Source: an uncultured Sphaerochaeta sp. (GTDB lineage Bacteria; Spirochaetota; Spirochaetia; Sphaerochaetales; Sphaerochaetaceae). From it: a DNA stretch of 64,000 nt. Both the position numbers and the translations under genes were made by a program. The stretch covers positions 1,885,715 to 1,949,714 of the forward strand of contig NZ_OY781873.1 in NCBI RefSeq assembly GCF_963677075.1, given 5' to 3'. The notes under the pieces are model-generated. The model was not told where the DNA came from and searched no databases. It saw only the letters and a program-made list of their open reading frames with translations. Numbering within the stretch: the stretch's first letter is position 1; each line of letters starts with the position of its first letter. This document shows positions 51,661 to 61,097 of the stretch, piece after piece.

Positions 51661-52665
51661 ATGATTTATGCAAAAGATTCGACTGGTTTGTTTGTTGTTA
51701 TCCTGTCTCTTTCCCCAATGTTACTGTTTGCTGAGGTAACTGCTACTTACTTGACCGAAAGTGCAATCACCCTTGATATATCTCCTGGTCCTTTTGAGTT
51801 GGCTAAAAATGATTTCTATATCTTATCTGTTGCATATCCAAATGGATTCGGTTCAGAGCCTGTCTTACAGGTTCTCTATGACAATCTCAGGCCGATAATC
51901 TCTTGGAGTAGCAATACGCTGTACGCAAACCCATTTTATGTAGAGTTGTACCTGGTGAACACGAATAGTACCAATAGGAATGCTCAAAGTGGATGGCGGC
52001 CAGCTTCTTACTTTAAATTGGATTCTCCATTTACCTTGCCTGTTGGATTCAATCCTCGCTTCAGTGTGGCTGTTGCAGATAGTCCAAATACAAATATTGG
52101 GGCGTATACCACAGGCTCGGGAAGTGTGAAGGAATCGCAAGGCAGTTATGTTACAACTGATGGTTCAAGTGGTCTTGATAATACCCCCATCCTTGATCCA
52201 GGTAGTTACACCAACCCGGATGATCCCGATACACCTGGATTCTACTATGGAGAGGTGCCTGTAACAGAGAGTTTTTTTATCAATTTTCTTTTGCCTGAAT
52301 CCAATTTTGAGCTCAGTGATGCATATGGGATCAACAAGGTAACTATAAATGAGGCCCGCATAGAAGTAATGAATGGGGTACAAGGAACCAATTACTCACA
52401 GCAGTTTACCTTTACTGATCAATCTCTGGATTCTTCGTTTCAACTTTTCCCAAGTATTGGTTCTGGGGCTCCCATCAATTTCAATCTATATTTGGAGAAC
52501 CAGCAGATAGAAAAAGGTACAGCTTACACATGGTCCGGCTTACAACCCGATGTCTTGAACATTCGCAATATTCGTATCGGTGGCATCAGTGAGACAGAAG
52601 TAATGAATAAAGTCAGCGGTATCTATACGGCTACCATTATCGTGACCATAACCAACCCTGATTAA
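51661..52665 (+). CDS. exported pilin-like paralogue 4 (plus strand)
   Basis: A 334-residue secreted protein and the most divergent of the four. It has a signal peptide ending LLFAE, a mature start EVTATYLTESAITLDI, a Pro/Asp-rich linker (PDDPDTPGF, near 195), the block SNFELSDAYGINKVTINEARIEV and the end SGIYTATIIVTITNPD. AGGA precedes ATG 51661. The stop is adjacent to the stop of the convergent helicase gene. The other strand orientation suggests separate control or an inversion. Confidence 0.65.
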   Translation: MIYAKDSTGLFVVILSLSPMLLFAEVTATYLTESAITLDISPGPFELAKNDFYILSVAYPNGFGSEPVLQVLYDNLRPIISWSSNTLYANPFYVELYLVNTNSTNRNAQSGWRPASYFKLDSPFTLPVGFNPRFSVAVADSPNTNIGAYTTGSGSVKESQGSYVTTDGSSGLDNTPILDPGSYTNPDDPDTPGFYYGEVPVTESFFINFLLPESNFELSDAYGINKVTINEARIEVMNGVQGTNYSQQFTFTDQSLDSSFQLFPSIGSGAPINFNLYLENQQIEKGTAYTWSGLQPDVLNIRNIRIGGISETEVMNKVSGIYTATIIVTITNPD

Positions 52666-54684
52666 TCATCTCGCCTGCCTGGATGCCAGTCGTTCCTTGA
52701 GCAGTCTCAGCTTGTCACTGACCTCATCACTGGAAAGCTGCTTGTTTAGATCAACCTCATCAAACAATTCCTTGGGGATCTCCTCAAGGAAACGTGAAGG
52801 GATACTGGTTACCAGTTCGAATCCTCTTTTTCGCTTCTCGCAGCTGCTGATAATAAGCGCACGCCTTGCACGGGTGATTGCTACATAGAAGAGTCGGCGT
52901 TCCTCATCAAGACTGGCAGGATTCTCTTCTATTGCCCTTGCATGGGGAATATACTGATCTTCCACCCCTGCGAGGTATACCGTGTCGAACTCCAGTCCCT
53001 TGGAGGCGTGTATGGTCATCAGGGCAATCTTCCCTGCATCCTCTTCCTCAGGATTCTCTTTTCCTGCAAGACTGATCCTGTTCAGGTAGTCGAATATGGA
53101 AGCATTCCTGTTCTCAGGGTTCCTCTCCCACCTTGCGAGCATATCACAGAGCATGTTGACACCTTTCATTTTATACGTTGCAAAGGCTTCATTGTCAGGA
53201 TGTTCCGCCTCGATATGCTGCTTGTATCCTATCTCCTGGATCAAGGTCCTCAGTATCTGGTTCCTTTGGGTGTTTGTATTGAACAGCTGGTAGTGATACT
53301 CCTCAATCATATCAGCAAACCGCTTCAGCGTACGCTTCATTGCTTCCTTGACCTGTCCATCGGTAGAGATGCTCATCAAGGTCAGGGCGCTGAAGAGAGA
53401 ACACTTATGGTCATCAGCTACCTTGCGCATTTTCTCGAGCGTGGTTCTCCCGATTCCCCTCCTAGGAGTGTTGACGATCCTGAGCAGGTTGATATCATCA
53501 TCCTGGTTTGCAATTACCTTCAGGTAACTTACAATGTCCCTGATCTCCTTCCGGTCGAAGAAACTCTGCCCACCGGTCACCTGGGAAGGAATACCCCGTT
53601 CAGTGAACTTGGTCTCCAGGATGGCTATCAGGCTGTTGGTTCTCACCAGTACACCGAAATCACTGAATGGACGGTCCTCTTTCTTGTGGATCATGAGAAT
53701 CTCATCTGCAATGGTTGAAGCCTCATCCTCGTCATGGGCAGGGTGGATAAGCCGGATGGAAGAACCTTTGCCACTATCAGTCCAGAGCTTCTTGTCCTTC
53801 CTCATCTGGTTGTTTACGATTAGGCGGTTTGCTGCCTCGAGGATATTTCCTGTGGAACGGTAGTTGCGCTCGAGCTTCACCTCCAGACGCTCAGGGAATT
53901 CACGTTCAAACATCACCAGGTTCTCGTAGTTTGCACCTCGCCAGCTGTAAATACTCTGGTCGTCATCACCAACCACGCAGAGATTGCGGCTCTCTTGTGC
54001 AAGCAGCTCGACCATGCGGTACTGGGAGAGGGATGTATCCTGGAACTCATCCACAAGAATATGGCTGTATCGTGCCCTGAGTTCATCTAGGATTTCAGGA
54101 TGCTTGTCAAACAATTCAAGGGGTTTCATGATCAGGTCATCAAAGTCGACAGCATTGTATGCCTTGAGGTGCTTCTCGTATTCGTAGTAGAGATTCCTGA
54201 TCTTGTCTGAGGCATTGGGGCCAAAGACCTTGCGCTTGGTCTTGATATCACTGAACAACGATGAAAGCTCAAACAAGTCAAAGCTCTCGACTACATAATC
54301 GAGATTCTGGATTACTTCCTTCATCAAGGCTTTCCTGTCATTGGTATCATAGACAGTGAAATTATTCTTGAACCCCAGATGCTGGATGTACTGCTTGAGA
54401 ACTCCCATGCCAAAAGCATGGAAAGTGGTCGTGGTAAGTTTCTTCAATGGCAGGCCAGTAAGGGCGCGCACGCGCTGAGCCATCTCCTTTGCTGCCTTAT
54501 TGGTAAAGGTCAGTGCAAGGATGGAGTGTTCATTGATTCCTTTCTCCAACATATGCGCGATACGAAAGGTCAGCATTCTTGTCTTTCCACTACCGGCTCC
54601 GGCTATAACAAGCAGGGGGCCGTGCAAAGTGGATGCAGCTTTGCACTGCTCAGGGTTGAGCTCTTTTTCTAAATTGAATTGCAT
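52666..54684 (-). CDS. ATP-dependent DNA helicase, UvrD/PcrA/Rep family
   Basis: A 672-residue superfamily 1A helicase. Motif Q/I is LNPEQCKAA...VIAGAGSGKTRMLTFR (about 10-40), Ia TFTNKAAKEM, II LVDEFQDTS (about 215-223), III GDDDQSIYSWRGA, IV LERNYRST, V MTIHASKGLEFDTVYLAGVED and VI EERRLFYVAITRARR. It unwinds DNA in repair or rolling-circle replication. The C-terminus is short and lacks the long PcrA tail, so Rep-like is also possible. GAGGAACC precedes ATG. Confidence 0.95.
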   Translation of the reverse strand: MQFNLEKELNPEQCKAASTLHGPLLVIAGAGSGKTRMLTFRIAHMLEKGINEHSILALTFTNKAAKEMAQRVRALTGLPLKKLTTTTFHAFGMGVLKQYIQHLGFKNNFTVYDTNDRKALMKEVIQNLDYVVESFDLFELSSLFSDIKTKRKVFGPNASDKIRNLYYEYEKHLKAYNAVDFDDLIMKPLELFDKHPEILDELRARYSHILVDEFQDTSLSQYRMVELLAQESRNLCVVGDDDQSIYSWRGANYENLVMFEREFPERLEVKLERNYRSTGNILEAANRLIVNNQMRKDKKLWTDSGKGSSIRLIHPAHDEDEASTIADEILMIHKKEDRPFSDFGVLVRTNSLIAILETKFTERGIPSQVTGGQSFFDRKEIRDIVSYLKVIANQDDDINLLRIVNTPRRGIGRTTLEKMRKVADDHKCSLFSALTLMSISTDGQVKEAMKRTLKRFADMIEEYHYQLFNTNTQRNQILRTLIQEIGYKQHIEAEHPDNEAFATYKMKGVNMLCDMLARWERNPENRNASIFDYLNRISLAGKENPEEEDAGKIALMTIHASKGLEFDTVYLAGVEDQYIPHARAIEENPASLDEERRLFYVAITRARRALIISSCEKRKRGFELVTSIPSRFLEEIPKELFDEVDLNKQLSSDEVSDKLRLLKERLASRQAR

Positions 54685-54690
54685 GGTTCC

Positions 54691-55173
54691 TCAGATTCGT
54701 TTAATGAATACCGAATCGATTCCGACCCCAAGGACAACCAAGCTGGTTACGATCAGGCCAGAGACAATAACTCCGCCGAATACTGCCATCATGGTCTTGC
54801 GCTTGTCAAGGCCTAAAATCCAGGAACCAAGGGTTCCCGTCCATGCACCGGTGATCGGTAAGGGTATTGCCACAAAGAGGAGAATACCCCAGTAGCCATA
54901 CTTGTTGACCTTAGGGGCAACGCGTCTTTGTGCCCTGGCAACAAAACGATCAAAGAAGGAGGCGTACCACCTCCAATGTTCATGGAATATCTTATGAAAT
55001 GTTGCCAGAAATGTGTACACGATTGGGGCAACCAAGGCATTGGTAAGCACACAAAGAGGAGTTGCTATGAGGAGGGAAACCCCATTGAAATAGGCATAGG
55101 GTATGCCTCCCCTCAGTTCACTGATAGGGAGAAGGGAAAGAAGAATACTGAAAAACAAGGTGGGACTATCCAT
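54691..55173 (-). CDS. COG2426-type small multidrug-export membrane protein
   Basis: A 160-residue protein with about four membrane helices, of the small_multi-drug_export family (PF06695). Motifs are LLPISELRGGIPYAYFNG (about 14-31) and the amphipathic RAQRRVAPKVNKYGYWGILLFVAIPLPITGAWTG (about 80-113). The family name rests on weak evidence, and the substrate is not known. GAGGATGGTTGT precedes the start. It lies between the helicase (six bases) and the DUF362 gene (11 bases), all in one direction. Confidence 0.85.
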   Translation of the reverse strand: MDSPTLFFSILLSLLPISELRGGIPYAYFNGVSLLIATPLCVLTNALVAPIVYTFLATFHKIFHEHWRWYASFFDRFVARAQRRVAPKVNKYGYWGILLFVAIPLPITGAWTGTLGSWILGLDKRKTMMAVFGGVIVSGLIVTSLVVLGVGIDSVFIKRI

Positions 55174-55184
55174 ACAACCATCCT

Positions 55185-56303
55185 CTAGGAGGGAATTTCT
55201 TCATCAACAAGTATCGCTGAGGCAGGGCAGACTTCATGGCAGCAATAACATCGGATACAAGCCTTGGGGTCGATGATGATACGTTTATCAACCATCGTCA
55301 AGGCTCCGGCAGGACAAATGTCGATGCATTTCCTGCAACCAATACAAGGATCGACCAAAAAGACCGGAGCCTTGCGCTCCTTCTTCACCTTCCAGCGGAT
55401 ATAACGACTGAAAATAAAGGGGACGATCAAGGAGTGGATAAAACTGGTACGCTTTTGCATTTCGATACGGATGTAATCATTCTGTACCAGTTCTTCTGCA
55501 GAGAGAGCGGGGTAGGAGGTGGGCTTGTCTCCCAATCCTCTTCTGATTCCCTCCGCAACAATGGGAACGAGCAGAGGATCATATCCCATGATCTGTGCCT
55601 GGGTGTAATCCAAGGCTACTGCATCACGGCTGGCGATCAAGAGGCCAAGATGGCGAGAGACCCCATTTGCCGGGCCTGGACCCTCCATTGCGATGATCCC
55701 GTCCATCAGGCTGAACGCGGGCTTCACGATGGAAGCGATGCCGACCATCAGGGACGCAAACTGTTCTCGTGATGGGAACTGCACATGGCAGGGACTCTTG
55801 TAGAGATTGGGCACCAATCCAAACAGGTTCTTGACCGCTCCTGTGGCATACATCAGCTGATGTGTCTTGAATTTGGGAAGGCTGAATACCATATCCACTT
55901 GAGAGAGCACCCCGGCAAGTGGTAGCTTCTTTCCACGGGTATACGGAATGGTGTAGGAGGTAGGTTGTTTGGTGAAGTCAATCCACTGTACCCCTTCCTC
56001 TTCACATACTTGATATATACCTGAAGCTTTTGGTTGGAAATTGGGTTTCTGCAATCCTGGGGAATCACCAACCAACACCTTCTTTGCGCCTTGGCTCTTG
56101 AGATGCCTGATCATTGCCCTGAGGACAGCTGAATGTGTGGTTATGCCACGCTCTTCCTTGGCATCACTGAGAATGTTTGGTTTGAGAAGAATACGCTTGT
56201 CTCTGACATCAGGCATTTCTCCTTTCTCACAGGCCACGGCAACTGCCTGATCGACCAACGCTTGTTCATATTGTTCACATCGTACAATGGCGACACTACT
56301 CAT
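55185..56303 (-). CDS. DUF362 protein with a 2[4Fe-4S] ferredoxin domain
   Basis: A 372-residue protein. Residues about 1-290 are a DUF362 domain (DKRILLKPNILSD, VLVGDSPGLQ, LPKFKTHQLMYATGAVKNLFG). A C-terminal ferredoxin has two CxxCxxCxxxCP clusters: PCIGCRKCIDICPAGA and ACIRCYCCHEVCPASA. It is probably a cytoplasmic redox or iron-sulfur protein; the function of the family is not established. The start at 56303 overlaps the stop of the methyltransferase gene (ATGA) and follows GGAGAG. Confidence 0.9.
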   Translation of the reverse strand: MSSVAIVRCEQYEQALVDQAVAVACEKGEMPDVRDKRILLKPNILSDAKEERGITTHSAVLRAMIRHLKSQGAKKVLVGDSPGLQKPNFQPKASGIYQVCEEEGVQWIDFTKQPTSYTIPYTRGKKLPLAGVLSQVDMVFSLPKFKTHQLMYATGAVKNLFGLVPNLYKSPCHVQFPSREQFASLMVGIASIVKPAFSLMDGIIAMEGPGPANGVSRHLGLLIASRDAVALDYTQAQIMGYDPLLVPIVAEGIRRGLGDKPTSYPALSAEELVQNDYIRIEMQKRTSFIHSLIVPFIFSRYIRWKVKKERKAPVFLVDPCIGCRKCIDICPAGALTMVDKRIIIDPKACIRCYCCHEVCPASAILVDEEIPS

Positions 56304-57087
56304 ACATCTCTCCTGATCAGGCAAAAATAGAGTGGACCTCGGCCCTCTCCTTGGTCGGGAAGGATGATGGAGCCATAATCTTTCTCTTCACTTCCCGCTT
56401 GGGCGCTATCCATGATGGTGAATCTTCCAACCCGCTTCTCGAATAACTTTTCAACTACACGCTCATTCTCCATCGGATTGATGGAGCAGGTGCAGTACAA
56501 AATATATCCTCCCACCTTTACTGCCTCCAGGGCTGCAGCAAGCATGGCAAATTGGGTGATGGCAAGCCGTTTGGGTCTCGATGGGCTCCACATAGCAAGG
56601 GCTTTTGGGTCATGCAACACATGGCGCTCACTGGAACAAGGGGCGTCGAGCAATACCCGGTCATATACATTCTGCTCATAGAGTGACCAGCGCGTAGCAT
56701 CATGGGCTGTTACCTGAACAATAGCCCGTTCTGCCTCGCTGAGATGGTCCTTTACCACTTGTTTCAGTCTTGCTCTGCGGGAGGAAGAACGGTCATTGGA
56801 GACCAGTTTCCCCTCACCCTGGAGACAGGAAGCAAGAACAAGCGTTTTTCCTCCTGGGGCTGCACACATGTCCAGTACAGTCTCTCCCTTCTGCACACCA
56901 AGCAGTTTTGCAGCAAGAACCGATGCTTCGTCGAGGTAATATGGTTGGTCAGCCCCTCATTGTATGCGATAGGTACTTTGTCCTTAATCAAGGCTGCCTT
57001 CAGCGGTTCCCAACGATCTTGGTAGATGTTCTGGTAATATGCCCCAAACAGCGTCTCTCCATCTGCTTTGCCCTTCTGTTTTGCCAT
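56300..57087 (-). pseudogene. NOL1/NOP2/Sun-type rRNA m5C methyltransferase, frameshifted
   Basis: The reading frame starting at 57087 (MAKQKGKADGETLFGAYYQN) runs to GLTNH; another frame continues PYYLDEASVLAAKLLG and then ETVLDMCAAPGGKTLVLAS (SAM-binding) and LLDAPCSSERHVL (catalytic Cys) to LIRRDV. One extra base near 56943 would join them as GLTN-x-YYLDEAS, the normal family sequence. It is about 262 residues, a short Sun-type enzyme lacking the long N-terminal RNA-binding part. It is most likely an intact gene with a sequencing error or a fresh mutation. It overlaps the DUF362 gene. Confidence 0.75.
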
Positions 57088-57149
57088 GGTCAGACTGTAG
57101 CAACTTTTATCCCTCTTGTGAACCTTTTCCTCTTATGATATGCTCAGCC

Positions 57150-57821
57150 ATGGCGTATATAACTGCATTTCTCGAAGGCATTATCAGTTTTATCAGTCCC
57201 TGTATCCTCCCCATTCTTCCGCTGTACTTCTCGTACCTTGCCGGTGGTGTGGCAGAGCAGGATCAGGAAAAGAATCTGCTGTTGAAAAACAGCATAGCAT
57301 TCGTCATTGGATTCACCATTCTCTTTGTAGCCCTTGGGGCTGCATCAACCACCATAGGACAGTTCCTGCAGAGTCACCTGGACATGCTTAACCGTATCGG
57401 TGGTGTCCTGGTCATCCTCTTTGCTCTGAACAACCTGGGATTCGTCCTGATACCCGCATTGAACAACAACCATAAGTTCCAGATGAAAGGCTTACAGAAC
57501 ATGAATGTTCCCAAGTCGATGCTCTTTGGCTTAATCTTTGCCTTGGGCTGGACTCCTTGTGTTGGCCCCCTGCTCGGCAGTGCCCTGATGATGGCGGCAA
57601 ATGCTGAATTGGTAACCAAGGGCATGTTGACCCTATTTTTTTATGCCATGGGCCTTGGCATTCCATTCCTGCTCTCGGCAATCTTGCTCGAGCAGCTCGA
57701 AGGTGTCTTTGCAGCAATAAAGAAGCATTCCAAGCTTATCACGATAATCAGCGGCCTTTTCCTTCTGGCCTTCGGCATTGCCTTGACCTTGGGATTCAAT
57801 CCAGCCGCACTATTTCTTTAG
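57150..57821 (+). CDS. CcdA-type thiol-disulfide membrane protein
   Basis: About 223 residues with six membrane helices of the CcdA/DsbD family. The redox cysteines are in FISPCILPILPLYFSYLAGG (about 17-36) and ALGWTPCVGPLLGS (about 134-147). It moves reducing power across the membrane to an outside thioredoxin. Start choice is open between 57135 and 57150; no clear ribosome site is seen. The thioredoxin-like gene follows after nine bases, a common pairing. Confidence 0.9.
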   Translation: MAYITAFLEGIISFISPCILPILPLYFSYLAGGVAEQDQEKNLLLKNSIAFVIGFTILFVALGAASTTIGQFLQSHLDMLNRIGGVLVILFALNNLGFVLIPALNNNHKFQMKGLQNMNVPKSMLFGLIFALGWTPCVGPLLGSALMMAANAELVTKGMLTLFFYAMGLGIPFLLSAILLEQLEGVFAAIKKHSKLITIISGLFLLAFGIALTLGFNPAALFL

Positions 57822-57830
57822 GAGTTTTTC

Positions 57831-58574
57831 ATGAAAAAAAATACCCGTACCCTGATGATTACCCTGATTTCATTCATCGTAATCATTGTCGTCGCCTCAG
57901 TTGCATACAATGCACTCAAGGAGAGTAGCGCCCCAGCTGTCTCTCTCACTCCGAATCTTACAAATATTCCCACTGCTGCAGAAAAACCTGCCACTGTTGA
58001 ACCATCAATTGATGCAGTAGAAGAGCCAGATGTGGCCACAACAACTTCTTCAGTTGATGAGCCGGTCGCGACTCCTTCTGAGGTAACAGCTGATGAAGAA
58101 GCTGATACTCCTGAAACGGAAGAGGCTGGAGAAGCTCCTGCAGAAGAAGCCCCAAAGATGCCGGATATTCCTCTTTTCACCCTAGATGGGGAAGAGACCA
58201 GTTTTGATGCCGTACGGCAGGGCAAACCAGCAATCATCAACTATTTCGCTTCCTGGTGTCCTCCCTGTAAACAGGAACTTCCTCACTTCCAGGCTGCATA
58301 TGATACCTATGGTGATGAGATCAGCTTCATCTTCCTCAATGCAATGGATGGACAGAGAGAGACTTTGGAAACCATTACCAAGTTTATGGAAGAGTTCCCG
58401 TTCACAGGTCCTGTCTACACGGATGAAGGAATCTTTGCCTACATTTTCCAGACAAACAGCCTACCGACCACCGTATTCTTCAATGCTGATGGCTCAATAG
58501 CTAATGGCTATCTCGGGTATGTCAGTGAGACTGCACTGCAGGAAAATATTGACCAGTTGCTTACACAAGAGTAA
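57831..58574 (+). CDS. membrane-anchored thioredoxin-like protein (TlpA/ResA type)
   Basis: A 247-residue protein: an N-terminal membrane anchor (TLMITLISFIVIIVVASVAY, about 8-27), an acidic Ala/Glu/Pro/Thr-rich linker (about 32-108) and a thioredoxin domain with FASWCPPCKQELP (Cys pair about 142 and 145) and NSLPTTVFF (cis-Pro). It reduces disulfides outside the cytoplasmic membrane, fed by the CcdA protein. The linker is unusually long and acidic; most ResA proteins lack it. Its last 14 bases overlap the convergent haemolysin III gene. Confidence 0.92.
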   Translation: MKKNTRTLMITLISFIVIIVVASVAYNALKESSAPAVSLTPNLTNIPTAAEKPATVEPSIDAVEEPDVATTTSSVDEPVATPSEVTADEEADTPETEEAGEAPAEEAPKMPDIPLFTLDGEETSFDAVRQGKPAIINYFASWCPPCKQELPHFQAAYDTYGDEISFIFLNAMDGQRETLETITKFMEEFPFTGPVYTDEGIFAYIFQTNSLPTTVFFNADGSIANGYLGYVSETALQENIDQLLTQE

Positions 58575-59230
58575 GCATATAGCCGACGTAGAACAGAGCG
58601 CTTCCCCCGATACAGAACAAATGCCAGATGGCATGGTAGTGGGGGAGGCGTTTACTTGCGTAAAAGATCACCCCGATACTGTAGGTAAGTCCCGCCGCAA
58701 TGATCCATTTGATCAAGTCAGCAGGAAGGTAGGGTACAATATCCTTCCAGAAGAATACAATCAGCCATCCCATGGCAAGATAGAGCAGAACATGCAATAC
58801 CCTCGCCTTTCCCCAGAAAATGAGGGTTAGGACGATACCGAATGCCGCAACCAACCAGACCAACATCGTAATCCGGTAGGCAACAGGGGTTCCAATGTAC
58901 ATCATCAATGGCGTATAGGTTCCTGCAATCAGGAAGTAGATATTGCTATGATCCAAGAACCCTGCAAAGCCGTTTGCCATTACCATGGGGTAGGGAATGA
59001 TAGAGTGCTGAAGAGCTATAGAGCAACAGCATGGTCAATCCCCAGATGACCAACCCTACCTGGAAGGATGTACTGGCGAGGGAAGGAAGCTTGAATAGAA
59101 TGGAGATGAGTGCGATGAGCGCAAGAGCTGCTCCCACTACATGGGTAATTGCGTTTTCCTTTTCTGCCTTCGGGTCATCATAGGAGTGAAGGGTGATATG
59201 GTCCTCTAACCAAGCATTGAAACGTTGCAT
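58561..59230 (-). pseudogene. haemolysin III/PAQR-type membrane protein, frameshifted
   Basis: The frame from ATG 59230 (MQRFNAWLEDHITLH) gives the first helices and the motif SSSALYHSLPHGNGKRLCRVL, then stops at once. A second frame continues LDHSNIYFLIAGTYTPLMM, the next conserved family block, to the final YHAIWHLFCIGGSALFY motif. One base too many in GTTCTTGGATC (58952-58962) breaks the frame; removing it gives RVLDHSNIY. The full product would be about 220 residues with seven helices. The break is single and both parts are fully conserved, so an error or a very recent mutation is likely. GGAGG precedes the start. Confidence 0.8.
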
Positions 59231-59286
59231 CGTTGATGCCTCCTGTTGTTGGATACCTTAACGATGTAGAAGCTTCTCGGCAATGG

Positions 59287-59321
59287 TAGATTTCTGCTGT
59301 TTGACTACTAGTAGAAATCTA
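59287..59321. promoter_or_regulatory. inverted repeat upstream of the haemolysin III gene
   Basis: TAGATTTCTGCT and AGTAGAAATCTA form a 12-bp inverted repeat with one G-T pair and an 11-base loop. It may be an operator for the haemolysin III gene. Confidence 0.4.
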
Positions 59322-59329
59322 TCAGGAGC

Positions 59330-59353
59330 AAAAAACAGGGCCCTGAGGCCCTG
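59330..59353 (-). terminator. terminator of the amino-acid ABC operon
   Basis: On the minus strand CAGGGCC-TCAG-GGCCCTG is a perfect 7-bp GC-rich stem followed by six T residues. It starts a few bases after the ATPase stop. Confidence 0.88.
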
Positions 59354-59356
59354 ATT

Positions 59357-60100
59357 TCAAAGAATATGCTCCAAAAAGAGTTTCGTTCGTTCACTCTTTG
59401 GATGGGAGAAAATCTCATCGGGTGTACCGACTTCCACAATCCTCCCCTCGTCCATAAATACAACCTTTGAAGCAGCTGCCTTGGCGAATCCCATCTCATG
59501 AGTCACCAGAAGCATGGTCATGCCACTCTTTGCAAGTTTGAGCATAACATCAAGCACTTCCTTGATCATCTCTGGATCGAGTGCGCTGGTGGGTTCATCG
59601 AAGAGCATAACCTTCGGTTCCATTGCCAATGCACGTGCAATGGCAACACGCTGCTGCTGCCCGCCTGAGAGCTGGGGTGGATGTACATCAGCCTTTTCCT
59701 CAAGCCCTACCAGCTTCAATAAATCCCTTGCTTTCTCCTCAGCCTTCTTTTGTGACATTTTTCTTACTTTCACAGGGGCGAGGGTTATGTTCTGCATGAC
59801 AGAAAGGTGGGGGAACAGGTTAAAGGACTGGAACACCATTCCCACTTCCTCACGAATCTTTCTCAAATCCACATGTGGGTTTGTTACTTCATCCTCATCG
59901 ATGAAGATTTTTCCACCGGTTGGATTTTCCAATTTATTGACACTTCTGAGCAAGGTGGATTTCCCACTACCCGATGGACCGATGATTACAACAACTTCAC
60001 CATTTTCCACCGTAAGATCAGCGTGTTTGACAGCTTTCACCAAGGTCTTGTTTGCAGTGATATAATCCTTTGAAAGATCTTCAATACGTATTCTAGCCAT
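59357..60100 (-). CDS. polar amino-acid ABC transporter ATPase
   Basis: A 247-residue GlnQ/HisP-type ATPase. Walker A is GPSGSGKST (about 41-49), the Q-loop [13 protein letters not shown], the signature [15 protein letters not shown] (about 145-159), Walker [14 protein letters not shown] and the H-loop His in LLVTHEMGF. It overlaps the permease gene by eight bases. It powers uptake of polar amino acids in complex with the permease. GAGGAAAGG lies upstream of ATG. Confidence 0.95.
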   Translation of the reverse strand: MARIRIEDLSKDYITANKTLVKAVKHADLTVENGEVVVIIGPSGSGKSTLLRSVNKLENPTGGKIFIDEDEVTNPHVDLRKIREEVGMVFQSFNLFPHLSVMQNITLAPVKVRKMSQKKAEEKARDLLKLVGLEEKADVHPPQLSGGQQQRVAIARALAMEPKVMLFDEPTSALDPEMIKEVLDVMLKLAKSGMTMLLVTHEMGFAKAAASKVVFMDEGRIVEVGTPDEIFSHPKSERTKLFLEHIL

Positions 60101-60953
60101 TCTGATGCAACCTTTCCTCCAGGATGCCTACCAATCGGGAGAGCAGGAGGGTGATGATGAGGTATATGAGTGCAACAACCAACATGGTTTCCAAGGAGAG
60201 GAAGGTCCGACTGATATACTCCCTTCCTTTTCTCAGGATGTCACTGAGTGCAATTGCAGATACCAGGGATGAATCCTTGAGCATCGAGATGAACTCGTTT
60301 CCGATTGCTGGAAGGATTACCTTTACCGTCTGGGGGAGAATGACATAGCGGAAAGCCTGGGAGCGGCTCAAACCCAGAGCAATTGCAGCTTCCATCTGTC
60401 CCTTGGGTATTGCCTGGATACCTGCCCGTACGATTTCACCCATGTAGGCGCCGAAACAGATGGAGAGTGCAACGACTGCTGCAACCATCCCCTGTATCTT
60501 GAAGAAACGACCCATTGCATAGTAGATGAAGATCAACTGGACAAGGAGGGGAATGCCCCGGATCAATTCTACATAGACGCCGCTGAGCATATTGACCCAA
60601 CGCCGTTTGCTCACCGAACCAAGACCTGTGACGGTTCCAATAATCAATGCACCCAAAATGGCAAAGATGGTAGCCTGGAATGTTACAGGGGTTCCCTTGA
60701 TGGTTACCATGAAAATATCACGATAGGGTTGGGGTTTGAACATAACCAAGCCAGTAAGCAAGAGGATAGCACTGAAGAAGGTAATCCTCCATGAATTCAG
60801 TACATGTCCATCATCCTTACGCGGAATGAGCACTCCATCGGTCATCTGGATGGTAAGTGCCTTTTTTTTCTGTGCATTTGGGTCAACAGAGACCACTTGG
60901 TCCCGTATCTTCTGCATCTTTACTGTTTCATTATCAAATGGTTGTCTTTCCAT
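60093..60953 (-). CDS. polar amino-acid ABC transporter permease
   Basis: A 286-residue permease of the HisM/GlnP family with about five or six membrane helices. The EAA coupling motif is in [34 protein letters not shown] (about 185-220). The N-terminal 55 residues are polar and longer than usual before the first helix. No second permease is present, so the protein likely works as a homodimer. It is followed by the ATPase; the two binding-protein genes lie upstream in the same direction. Confidence 0.93.
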   Translation of the reverse strand: MERQPFDNETVKMQKIRDQVVSVDPNAQKKKALTIQMTDGVLIPRKDDGHVLNSWRITFFSAILLLTGLVMFKPQPYRDIFMVTIKGTPVTFQATIFAILGALIIGTVTGLGSVSKRRWVNMLSGVYVELIRGIPLLVQLIFIYYAMGRFFKIQGMVAAVVALSICFGAYMGEIVRAGIQAIPKGQMEAAIALGLSRSQAFRYVILPQTVKVILPAIGNEFISMLKDSSLVSAIALSDILRKGREYISRTFLSLETMLVVALIYLIITLLLSRLVGILEERLHQNG

Positions 60954-61049
60954 ATATTCTCACATTCTACTGATATAAGGGAAGTACTACATAATTATGC
61001 ATGTAAAGTCAAGCTACTCTGTATAATTATTCACATATTCCCGATAAAC

Positions 61050-61074
61050 AGTACAGCCGCCTCACGGCGGCTGC
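61050..61074 (-). terminator. hairpin after the first binding-protein gene
   Basis: GCAGCCGCC-GTGA-GGCGGCTGT is a strong stem-loop just past the stop of the 61098 gene. The T-run after it is weak, so it may mark an mRNA 3' end or cause partial termination that raises binding protein over permease. Confidence 0.55.
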
Positions 61075-61097
61075 AACAGTAGGGAGACAAGGTTTGC

